NCBI RefSeq assembly: GCF_026343955.1
Contig: NZ_JAPKNI010000011.1
Coordinates: forward strand, 62,001 to 126,000
DNA length: 64,000 nucleotides
Reading direction: 5' to 3'
Source: Kaistia defluvii
Lineage (GTDB): Bacteria > Pseudomonadota > Alphaproteobacteria > Rhizobiales > Kaistiaceae
A model generated the notes under the pieces. That model saw only the letters and a program-made list of their open reading frames with translations, was not told the origin of the DNA and ran no database searches. A program made the translations under genes and the position numbers. Of this stretch, positions 46,844 to 54,064 are shown piece by piece (position 1 is the stretch's first letter; each line of letters starts with the position of its first letter).

Positions 46844-48211
46844 TCAACTGTGCGCCGAAAGGCCGTCATGGCCCTCGCTGAAATCCGATTTGCCGGAAAT
46901 GCCGAGCCGATCCATCGCCTCGCGCGACCAGACGATGCGCACAATCGCGCCATGCGCCGGCGCCTCGCGATTGGAGAGATCGAGCCGGGCGCCGGTACGT
47001 TCCAGCAGCGTCTTGGCGATGAAGAAGCCGAGGCCGAGCCCACCGGCCTCGTGATCCTCGACACCCTCGATCGTGCGGGAGCGGGTCGTGACATAGGGCT
47101 CGCCGATATGGTCGATCACCTCGGAAGCGAAGCCCGGGCCGTCATCGGCGATGGTCAGCGACACATTGTCCGCATTCCACTGCGCCGCGATCTCGACCGT
47201 TGTTTCGGCGAAGTCGACGGCGTTCTCGACCAGATTGCCGATGCCATACAGGATCGACGGGTTGCGGCGGCCGACCGGCTCGCTGCCGGCTTCGCCGCTG
47301 AACTTGACCTGGATGTCGATGCCGGTATCGGCATGCGGCTCGACGACCTCGGCCAGCATGTGGCTGAGCGGCAGGCGATCGACATGCTGGCCCGGATCCG
47401 TCGACAGCGAGGTCAGCTTGCCCAGGATGTCGCGGCAGCGCTGCGACTGGCTGCGCAGCAAGGCGATGTCATCGGCATAGGGGCTGCCCGGCGGCAGCTC
47501 GCGCTCCAGTTCCTTGGTCACCAGCGCGATGGTGGCCAGCGGCGTGCCGAGCTCGTGCGCGGCGGCGGCGGCAAGCCCGTCCAGCGCCCAGAGATGCTGC
47601 TCGCGCGCCAGCACCAGTTCCGTCGCGGTCAGCGCGTCGGCAAGCTGGCGCGCCTCCTCGGCGACGCGGAAGGCGTAGACGCCCATGAAGAACACCGCCG
47701 AGACCAGCGCCACCCAGACGCCCAGCACATAGAGATAAGGCATGGTCAACGCCTCGCCCTCGGGCCAGGGCAACGGCATGTGCCAGAGGCCGAGCGCCGT
47801 CACGGCGACGATCACCAGCCCGCCCAGCATCACGGTCAGGCGCGGCGCCAGCGTGGTGGCGGAAACAATGACCGGCACGATGATCAGGATGGCAAAGGGA
47901 TTTTGCAAACCGCCGGTCAGCGACAGCAGCGCCGACAGCTGCAGCACGTCATAGGCGAGCAGCAGCGCGGCGGTGCGGCCCTGCAGGCGCAGGCTGGAAG
48001 GATAGCGGATCTTGATGAACAGGTTGAGCCAGGCCGAAAGCGCGATCGCCGCCAGGCAGAGCCCGATCGGCATCGGGTATTCCAGCCAGAACCGGACGAA
48101 GACGACGGTGGCCGTCTGGCCGATGACCGCGAGCCAGCGCAGCCGGACCAGCGTGTCGAGCTTCAGCCGCCGCGCGCCGAAATCGTGCGAGGGGGGAGCT
48201 TGCTCGGGCAT
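46844..48211 (-). CDS. regB: RegB/ActS/PrrB-type redox sensor histidine kinase
   Basis: A 455-residue inner-membrane kinase that senses the redox state of the quinone pool. Six hydrophobic helices lie in residues about 25-180, with the ubiquinone-binding motif GGLQNPF at 100-106. The H box AAAAAHELGTPLA has His219, and the redox-active cysteine is at Cys259 (SQSQRCRDILGKL). The ATPase domain shows NLVENAVDFAE, ADDGPGFAS and GLGLGFFIAKTLLE. It signals through the RegA homologue downstream. Complete and normal in length. Confidence 0.93.
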   Translation of the reverse strand: MPEQAPPSHDFGARRLKLDTLVRLRWLAVIGQTATVVFVRFWLEYPMPIGLCLAAIALSAWLNLFIKIRYPSSLRLQGRTAALLLAYDVLQLSALLSLTGGLQNPFAILIIVPVIVSATTLAPRLTVMLGGLVIVAVTALGLWHMPLPWPEGEALTMPYLYVLGVWVALVSAVFFMGVYAFRVAEEARQLADALTATELVLAREQHLWALDGLAAAAAHELGTPLATIALVTKELERELPPGSPYADDIALLRSQSQRCRDILGKLTSLSTDPGQHVDRLPLSHMLAEVVEPHADTGIDIQVKFSGEAGSEPVGRRNPSILYGIGNLVENAVDFAETTVEIAAQWNADNVSLTIADDGPGFASEVIDHIGEPYVTTRSRTIEGVEDHEAGGLGLGFFIAKTLLERTGARLDLSNREAPAHGAIVRIVWSREAMDRLGISGKSDFSEGHDGLSAHS

Positions 48212-48341
48212 GACGCGTCACCTGACGTTGAAAGTTGCGCAATAGCGCCGGCTTATAGCACGTGCCGAACGATCTCAGGCGACTGCGAAGGCGCCCGCTT
48301 CCGCATGGCCCTTGCATCAAGGCAAAAATCGTCCTTACATA

Positions 48342-48352
48342 TTGCAATGCAC
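48342..48352 (+). promoter_or_regulatory. PhaR-like operator upstream of PHA depolymerase
   Basis: TTGCAATGCAC fits the PhaR core TGC-RNY-GCA. It is placed just after a weak TTGCAT-N17-TTACAT promoter (48312-48340) and about 80 bases before the start codon, so a bound PhaR would block the promoter. PhaR releases DNA when it binds PHA in other bacteria. Confidence 0.4.
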
Positions 48353-48429
48353 AAGGCTGGCCGCCGCCCTTACTGCCCGACGGAATACTCGGCCGGTCCG
48401 ATCCCTTCGCGGAGCGGCAGGTGGACGGC

Positions 48430-50097
48430 ATGATGGGTCCCTTATCCTACTATCAGCTCTACGAGCTGAACCATGCGGCGCTGTCGCCGATGCGGGCGGC
48501 CGCCGACATGTTCGGCCTGCTTCTGAAGAATCCGCTGAACCCGATGAGCCAGACGCCGCTCGGCCGCAACTGGCAGGCCGGCCTGGAGCTGTTCGAACGG
48601 ACGACCCGACGCTACGCCAAGCCCAGCTTCGACCTGCCGACGACGCTGGTCGGCGGCATGCGCGTGCCGGTCACCGAACAGATCGTTTGGCAGAAGCCCT
48701 TCTGCGACCTCATTCATTTCGAGCGCGAGCTGGAGCGGCCGCGCCGCGATCCCAAGCTTTTGATCGTCGCGCCGATGTCGGGCCACTACGCCACGCTGCT
48801 GCGCGGCACGGTCGAGGCGATGATGCCGCGCCATGACGTCTACATCACCGACTGGATCGACGCCCGCATGGTGCCGCTTGCCGAGGGCGGTTTCGATCTG
48901 GACGACTACATCGACTATCTGGTCGAGATCCTGCATTTCCTCGGCGACGACGTGCATGTGGTCGCCGTCTGCCAGCCGGCCGTGCCGGTGCTGGCCGCCG
49001 TGGCGCTGATGGAAGCGGCGGGCGACCGATTCGCGCCGCGCTCGATGACGCTGATGGGCGGCCCGATCGACACCCGAATCAATCCGACCGCCGTCAACGA
49101 GATGGCGCAGGGCAAGAGCCTCGACTGGTTCGCCGAGAATGTCGTGATGAAGGTGCCGTTCCCGCATGCCGGCTGCATGCGCGACGTCTATCCCGGGTTC
49201 CTGCAGCTTTCGGGCTTCATGAGCATGAATCTGGACCGCCACGTCACGGCGCATAAGGACCTGTTCAAGCATCTGGTCGAGGGGGACGGCGACAGCGCCA
49301 CCAAGCACCGCGACTTCTATGACGAATATCTCGCCGTCATGGACCTGACGGCGGAATTCTACCTGCAGACGGTCGAGACGGTGTTCATCACCCACGCCCT
49401 GCCGAAGGGCGAGATGACCCATCGCGGCGTTCCCGTCGACCTGACCGCCGTCCGCAATGTCGCGCTGCTCACCGTCGAGGGCGAGAATGACGACATTTCC
49501 GGCGTCGGCCAGACCGAGGCGGCGCAGCATCTCTGCATCAACATCCCCGACGACATGCGGGCGCATTACATGCAGCCCAAGGTCGGCCATTACGGCGTGT
49601 TCAACGGCTCGCGCTTCCGCGCCGAGATCGCGCCGCGCATCAGCGATTTCGTGCTGACGCACGATCGCGACCGCGCCGCCAATGGTGCGAGCGCCAAGGC
49701 CCCGGCTGCCAAGGCCCCTGCCGCCAAGGCGGAGCCCGAGGCCAAATCGGCGGTCACGCCCGCCGCGCGCAAGCCCGCCGCGGCGCGGCCTGCCAAGGTC
49801 AAGCCAGCCGCCCCGGCCAAGGCGACCGCCGCCAAGCCGGCCGAACCGGCCGATGATCTCAAGCGCATCGCCGGCATCGGCCCCAAGCTGGAGGCGAGCC
49901 TCAACGCGGCCGGATTCACGCGTTTCGCCCAGATCGCCCGGCTGACGGTGAAGCAGCAGACCGCGCTCGACGCAAAGCTCGGGCTCCGCGGCCGCGTGGC
50001 ACGAGAAAAATGGATCGAGCAGGCCAAGGGACTGATGCAGGAACCGACGGCCCAGCTACAGGCCAGCCTGGAACCTGCCCCCGTTTCCGCCGACTAG
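48430..50097 (+). CDS. phaZ: Intracellular PHA depolymerase fused to a C-terminal HHH domain
   Basis: Breaks down intracellular polyhydroxyalkanoate granules. Residues 1-415 match the PhaZ family with a Cys nucleophile: Cys181 (VVAVCQPAVP), Asp355 in VEGENDDIS and His387 in VGHYGVF. Residues 416-474 are an Ala/Pro/Lys-rich linker (KAPAAKAP repeats). Residues about 475-537 form a helix-hairpin-helix domain (DLKRIAGIGPKLEASLNAAGF, then QTALDAKLGLRGRVAREKW). Most PhaZ proteins end at about 410-420. HHH modules usually bind DNA or RNA, and granule-associated DNA-binding proteins are known (PhaM, PhaF). The ATG at 48430 is preferred; the frame is open further upstream. Confidence 0.9.
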   Translation: MMGPLSYYQLYELNHAALSPMRAAADMFGLLLKNPLNPMSQTPLGRNWQAGLELFERTTRRYAKPSFDLPTTLVGGMRVPVTEQIVWQKPFCDLIHFERELERPRRDPKLLIVAPMSGHYATLLRGTVEAMMPRHDVYITDWIDARMVPLAEGGFDLDDYIDYLVEILHFLGDDVHVVAVCQPAVPVLAAVALMEAAGDRFAPRSMTLMGGPIDTRINPTAVNEMAQGKSLDWFAENVVMKVPFPHAGCMRDVYPGFLQLSGFMSMNLDRHVTAHKDLFKHLVEGDGDSATKHRDFYDEYLAVMDLTAEFYLQTVETVFITHALPKGEMTHRGVPVDLTAVRNVALLTVEGENDDISGVGQTEAAQHLCINIPDDMRAHYMQPKVGHYGVFNGSRFRAEIAPRISDFVLTHDRDRAANGASAKAPAAKAPAAKAEPEAKSAVTPAARKPAAARPAKVKPAAPAKATAAKPAEPADDLKRIAGIGPKLEASLNAAGFTRFAQIARLTVKQQTALDAKLGLRGRVAREKWIEQAKGLMQEPTAQLQASLEPAPVSAD

Positions 50098-50164
50098 ATT
50101 CTTCTTGAATCGCGTTCTGCCTCTTCCCACTTCCGATGCTGGGGGTGCGAGAGAGGAAGGTTCA

Positions 50165-50638
50165 ATGTCTCATACTCAGGCCTTGCGTCCGGGATGGACG
50201 CCGCTCACCATCGCGTTGATGGTCCTCGGCTTCTTCGTGTTCTGGCCGCTCGGCCTCGCCATGCTCGCCTACATCATCTGGGGCAACCGGCTACCCGAGT
50301 TCCGCCGCAACGCCGAGGGAATGCGCAACGACTTCAAGCGCTCCTTCTCCGGCTGCGGCTGGCAGAGCCGGCGTGAGACGTCATGGGGCGCCTATCGCAG
50401 CGAGAGCGGAAATTCCGCCTTCGACGCCTATCGCGCAGCCGAACTGAAGCGGCTCGACGAAGAGCGTCGCAAGCTCGATGAAGAACGCGCCGAATTCGAG
50501 ACCTTCGTCCAGAACCTGCGTCGCGCCCGCGACCAGGAAGAGTTCGATCGCTTCGCCGCCGAGCGCGCCGCCGCTCGCCGCAACCAGACCCCGCCCGCGA
50601 CGGGCGACAAGGGTCCCGGCCCGGTGATCGATCTCTGA
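50165..50638 (+). CDS. DUF2852 membrane protein
   Basis: A 157-residue protein of the DUF2852 family, common in Hyphomicrobiales. One hydrophobic helix (LTIALMVLGFFVFWPLGLAMLAYIIWG) is followed by the conserved FRRNAEGMRNDFKRSF and a helical, charged stretch (FDAYRAAELKRLDEERRKLDEERAEFETFVQNLRRA), probably a coiled coil in the cytoplasm. GAAGG lies about 5 bases before the ATG at 50165. Function unknown. It ends in a good terminator. Confidence 0.8.
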   Translation: MSHTQALRPGWTPLTIALMVLGFFVFWPLGLAMLAYIIWGNRLPEFRRNAEGMRNDFKRSFSGCGWQSRRETSWGAYRSESGNSAFDAYRAAELKRLDEERRKLDEERAEFETFVQNLRRARDQEEFDRFAAERAAARRNQTPPATGDKGPGPVIDL

Positions 50639-50660
50639 TCGACGGCGAATACTGACGGGA

Positions 50661-50690
50661 AGGGCCGTGCCGCAGGGCGCGGCCCTTTTT
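50661..50690 (+). terminator. Intrinsic terminator after the DUF2852 gene
   Basis: AGGGCCGTGCC (50661-50671) pairs with GGCGCGGCCCT (50676-50686) with one G-U pair and a 4-base loop, followed by TTTT. Confidence 0.85.
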
Positions 50691-50788
50691 CATTGCGGCC
50701 TCGTCGGCCCCGCCGCCGCGCCGGCGGAACCGTCTCGTCCCTCCGGGACTTGATGCTTCAGGTCCATCGAAAACGGGAGATGCGAAGC

Positions 50789-51289
50789 ATGAGCCGACTC
50801 AGCTTGATTCTGAACAAGATCTTCAAGGGCGGCGAAGCCCAGGCGTCGGAGCGCGCGCCGCAAACGAGCGCGCCGGCGTCACAGCCCTCCCCCGCCGCGC
50901 CGGTCCCCGGCGGCACAAGCCCCGCGCCGGCCGGCACGACCACCACGGCCAGCCCAGCGCCATCGACGCCGCCAGGCGTCAACCCGGCGCCCGCAGCCGG
51001 CGCTGGTGCGCACACTTCCACGCCGCAGGCCACGGTCGACGTGGCCGCCGTGCTGTCCGCGCTGGCCGCCAAGTCGCCGGGCAAGCTCGACTGGAAGAAG
51101 TCGATCGTCGACCTGCTCAAGCTGCTCGATCTCGACAGCAGCATCACCGCCCGCAAGGAACTCGCCAAGGAGCTGCACTATACGGGCGACCCCAACGATT
51201 CCGCCGCCATGAACATGTGGCTGCACAAGGCCGTGATGCAGAAGCTGGCGGAGAATGGCGGCAAGGTGCCGGCCGATCTCAAGGACTGA
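50789..51289 (+). CDS. DUF3597 family protein
   Basis: A 166-residue protein. The first 13 residues (MSRLSLILNKIFK) and the C-terminal 95 (VDVAAVLSALAAKSPGKLDWKKSIVDLLKLLDLDSS...NMWLHKAVMQKLAENGG) match DUF3597, and an Ala/Pro/Thr-rich linker of about 55 residues joins them. No signal peptide; the linker suggests a flexible spacer. The family has no known function; related C-terminal domains look like small helical peptidoglycan- or protein-binding modules. CGGGAG lies about 7 bases before the ATG, and a terminator follows. Confidence 0.75.
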   Translation: MSRLSLILNKIFKGGEAQASERAPQTSAPASQPSPAAPVPGGTSPAPAGTTTTASPAPSTPPGVNPAPAAGAGAHTSTPQATVDVAAVLSALAAKSPGKLDWKKSIVDLLKLLDLDSSITARKELAKELHYTGDPNDSAAMNMWLHKAVMQKLAENGGKVPADLKD

Positions 51290-51310
51290 CCGACCGTCCG
51301 AACGTTTGAG

Positions 51311-51336
51311 GAGGCCGCGCCCCGCGCGGCCTCTTT
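51311..51336 (+). terminator. Intrinsic terminator after the DUF3597 gene
   Basis: GAGGCCGCGC pairs with GCGCGGCCTC around a 3-base loop and runs into TTT, 21 bases after the stop codon. Confidence 0.75.
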
Positions 51337-51410
51337 GCGTGACGCCGCCTTTCCGGGCGGCGCCGGTTTCGTGCCATCATAATGCCGACGAATCATCCGA
51401 CAGACACGCC

Positions 51411-52172
51411 ATGGGATTTTTCCAGCGCCTTACCGGCACACCTGCACCCGCCGGCGTCGCCAAGCCGGACCATTGCCATGTCGAAATCGACGGCGAGAAG
51501 GTCCGCGTGACGCTGCTGTGGAACGAGCGCGCCCGCCGCTACACCCTGCGCCTGCGCGGATCCGTGCGCGAGCCGGTGGTGACGATTCCGGCGCGCGGCC
51601 GGCTTTCGGAGGCGCGAGCCTTTCTCGACCGCAATCGCGGCTGGCTGCAGGCCCGTCTTGCCGCCCTGCCGGCCGCGACCCCGCTTGCCGACGGCGTCCT
51701 GATCCCGCTGCGCGGGGTGCCGGTGCGCATCCTGCACCGGCCGGGACGCGGCGTCGTGCGGCTGGAGGAGGGCGACGGCGAGACGCGGCTTCTGGTGCCG
51801 GGCGAGATCGACCACCTGCCTCGCCGCGTCACCGATTTCCTGAAGCGCGAAGCGCGGCGCGATCTCGAGGCGGCGACGGCGCGGCATGCCGCCTCGCTCG
51901 GCGTCACGGTCAAGACCATCCGGCTCGGCGACCCGACCAGCCGCTGGGGCTCGTGCTCGTCCTCGGGGACGATCGCCTATTCCTGGCGGATGATCCTGGC
52001 GCCGCCCGCCGTGCTCGATTATCTCGCCGCGCACGAAGTGGCGCATATGCGCGAGATGAACCATTCGGCGCGCTTCTGGCGCCATGTCGCCGCGATCTGC
52101 CCCGGCATGGACGAGGCGAAGGCCTGGCTGGTCCGCCATGGTGCATCGCTGCACGCGGTCGGCGCGGAATGA
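51411..52172 (+). CDS. YgjP-like (M48-related, DUF45) metallopeptidase
   Basis: A 253-residue protein of the DUF45/YgjP-like metal-dependent hydrolase family. The zinc motif is in YLAAHEVAHMREMNHSARFW (HExxH plus a downstream His), preceded by the family segment RWGSCSSSGTIAYSWRM. The N-terminal half is a beta-rich domain. No signal peptide is visible, so it is probably cytoplasmic. The start ATG at 51411 (MGFFQRLTGTPAPAG) has no strong ribosome site upstream. Targets are unknown. Confidence 0.85.
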   Translation: MGFFQRLTGTPAPAGVAKPDHCHVEIDGEKVRVTLLWNERARRYTLRLRGSVREPVVTIPARGRLSEARAFLDRNRGWLQARLAALPAATPLADGVLIPLRGVPVRILHRPGRGVVRLEEGDGETRLLVPGEIDHLPRRVTDFLKREARRDLEAATARHAASLGVTVKTIRLGDPTSRWGSCSSSGTIAYSWRMILAPPAVLDYLAAHEVAHMREMNHSARFWRHVAAICPGMDEAKAWLVRHGASLHAVGAE

Positions 52173-52265
52173 CACGCCAGGCCTGCTAGACGGGACGCCC
52201 GGTCATTCCCGGAGCTGCCGCCACCCGCTATGATCAAAGCGAAGAATTGGGACGGAGAGAGCGTG

Positions 52266-53120
52266 ATGTCTGCCGAAAAGTCACCGGCGCTGGCAGTGTC
52301 CAGCTGGAGCCTGCACCGGGCGCTGGGCCTCACCTACCCGAACCGGCCCGATCACGACGTGCCGCTGGCGCCCGAGCCGACCTTCGGCCCGGGGCACCTC
52401 GCCCTGCTCGACCTGCCGGCCGCCGTCGCCGCGCTCGACATCCACCGCATCGAGCTGTGCTCTTTCCACCTTCCCAGCCGCGACGCCGACTACGCGGCCG
52501 CATTCCGGGCGGCGCTCGAAAAGGCCGGCGTCGTGCTGCAGACCCTGCTGATCGAATATGGCGACATCACCCATCCCGTGACCCGCGAGCGCGATCTCGC
52601 CTGGATCGAAAGCTGGATCGACACGGCGGCGCGGTTCGGCGCCGAGCAGGCCCGCGTCATCGCCGGCCGGGCCGAGCCCACGCGCGACGCGCTCGATCTC
52701 AGCGTCGCCGGGCTGACCCGTCTCGGCCATTATGGCGAGGCTCGCGGCGTGCGGATCGTCACGGAAAACTGGTACGAACTGCTGCCCGGGCCGCGCGAAC
52801 TGCGCTACCTGTTCGACCGGCTCGACGAGACGGTTACGCTCAACGGCGATTTCGGCAACTGGTCCGGCCCGACCAAATATGCCGATCTCGAGGCGATCTT
52901 CGATCTCGCCACCTGCTGCCACGCCAAGGCGGATTTCAGCAATGGCGTCCTGCATGCCGAGGATTTCCGGCGCTGCCTGGCCGCCGCCGACGCGGCCGGT
53001 TTCCGCGGACCCTACACCCTGATCTATGACGGCCCGGACGAGGACGAGTTCGCCAATCTCAGGGTCGAGCGCGATTTCATCCGCCGCCATTACGAAGAGG
53101 TACGCGCGAGCGTCGGCTGA
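52266..53120 (+). CDS. Sugar phosphate isomerase/epimerase-like TIM-barrel protein
   Basis: A 284-residue protein of the AP-endonuclease-2-like / xylose-isomerase-like TIM-barrel superfamily. Features are IELCSFHLPSRDADYAAAF, LLIEYGDIT, VRIVTENWYELLPG and FNGDFGNWSGPTK-type loops (here LNGDFGNW), ending GPYTLIYDGPDEDEF. Conserved acidic and His residues for a metal are partly present. The substrate is not known; family members act on sugars, inositols or hydroxypyruvate. GGAGAGAGCGTG stands before the ATG at 52266; an upstream in-frame ATG at 52230 has no such site. Confidence 0.8.
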   Translation: MSAEKSPALAVSSWSLHRALGLTYPNRPDHDVPLAPEPTFGPGHLALLDLPAAVAALDIHRIELCSFHLPSRDADYAAAFRAALEKAGVVLQTLLIEYGDITHPVTRERDLAWIESWIDTAARFGAEQARVIAGRAEPTRDALDLSVAGLTRLGHYGEARGVRIVTENWYELLPGPRELRYLFDRLDETVTLNGDFGNWSGPTKYADLEAIFDLATCCHAKADFSNGVLHAEDFRRCLAAADAAGFRGPYTLIYDGPDEDEFANLRVERDFIRRHYEEVRASVG

Positions 53121-53166
53121 GAGGCCATTGGGGACGCGGCTCTTCCTCGGGACGACGCCCTGCCCT

Positions 53167-53910
53167 TTATCGAACCAGGTTCAGCGTCCTGGGCTTGGCG
53201 GCGCCGGGCTTGGGCGGTTCGGGGCGGGCGGCGGCTTCCGCGTGCTTGACCGGCTCGGCCGGCTTCGCGGCTTCGGCGGGCCTGGCGACCGGCGCCGGTC
53301 GGGCGGGTTCGGCCGGCTTTTCGGCCTTGGGCGGCGCCGGCGGCTCGAAATCGAAGGAATAGTCGGCGAGCAGCTCGATCGCCTTGGCGAAGATCGTCTC
53401 CTCCCGTCGGGTCTTTTCCGCCTGCTCGCGCGTGTCGGCGGCGCGGCGCTCCAGCACCTTGCGGATGATGTTGTCACCCTCGCGCTTGCGGAAACGGGCG
53501 GCCATCGCCTCGGCGCGCTTCGCCTGGCGCTCGAGCTTGCGGATGCCGACGCCGATATCGGCCTTCTGCTTGGTCAGCGTGTCGCGGATCGGCGCGATCA
53601 GGTCGACCGCCTCGAAGGGAATGTCGCTTTCGAGCACCGAGGCGACCAGCGCGTGGATGCGCTCCATCGCCCGGCCGACAATGTCGTCGACGGCCAGTTC
53701 GCCCTCATAGCCGGTCTCGTCATACGCCTTGCGGCGGTCGGGATCGGAGAGAATCGCATAGGCATGGCTGAGGGTGTGAAACGCTTCGGCGGTGCCGCCG
53801 GCATCCGGATGCGCGGCGCGGGCGCGCTGGCGATAGGCCTTGTCGATCTCGGCGGGCGTGGCGTCCGGTTCAACGGCCAGCTCGCGGTACAGTTTGCGCT
53901 TGTCGGCCAT
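53167..53910 (-). CDS. J-domain protein with a Pro/Ala/Lys-rich tail
   Basis: A 247-residue protein with an N-terminal J domain (residues about 5-68: LYRELAVEPDATPAEIDKAYRQ, the HPD motif in AAHPDAGG, and AYAILSDPDRRKAYDETGY). The middle (about 75-170) is helical and charged, and the last 70 residues are a low-complexity tail (EKPAEPARPAPVARPAEAAKP). There is no zinc-finger or C-terminal client domain, so it is a class C (type III) co-chaperone expected to stimulate a DnaK ATPase. Its client is unknown. The ATG at 53910 follows AGGGAG; convergent with the TIM-barrel gene. Confidence 0.85.
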   Translation of the reverse strand: MADKRKLYRELAVEPDATPAEIDKAYRQRARAAHPDAGGTAEAFHTLSHAYAILSDPDRRKAYDETGYEGELAVDDIVGRAMERIHALVASVLESDIPFEAVDLIAPIRDTLTKQKADIGVGIRKLERQAKRAEAMAARFRKREGDNIIRKVLERRAADTREQAEKTRREETIFAKAIELLADYSFDFEPPAPPKAEKPAEPARPAPVARPAEAAKPAEPVKHAEAAARPEPPKPGAAKPRTLNLVR

Positions 53911-54064
53911 GGCCGGCGAACTCCCTGGGCAGGGTGCCCGGCCTCTCCCATGGAGAGCGGCGAGCCTTGAAACGAAGCACGCCCGAACGGGCGCGTCGCC
54001 ACTATCCACGCCTGACCGGCAAAGTCCACCGCCGCCATGGACGGCGCGGGCACGATCCTAGGGA

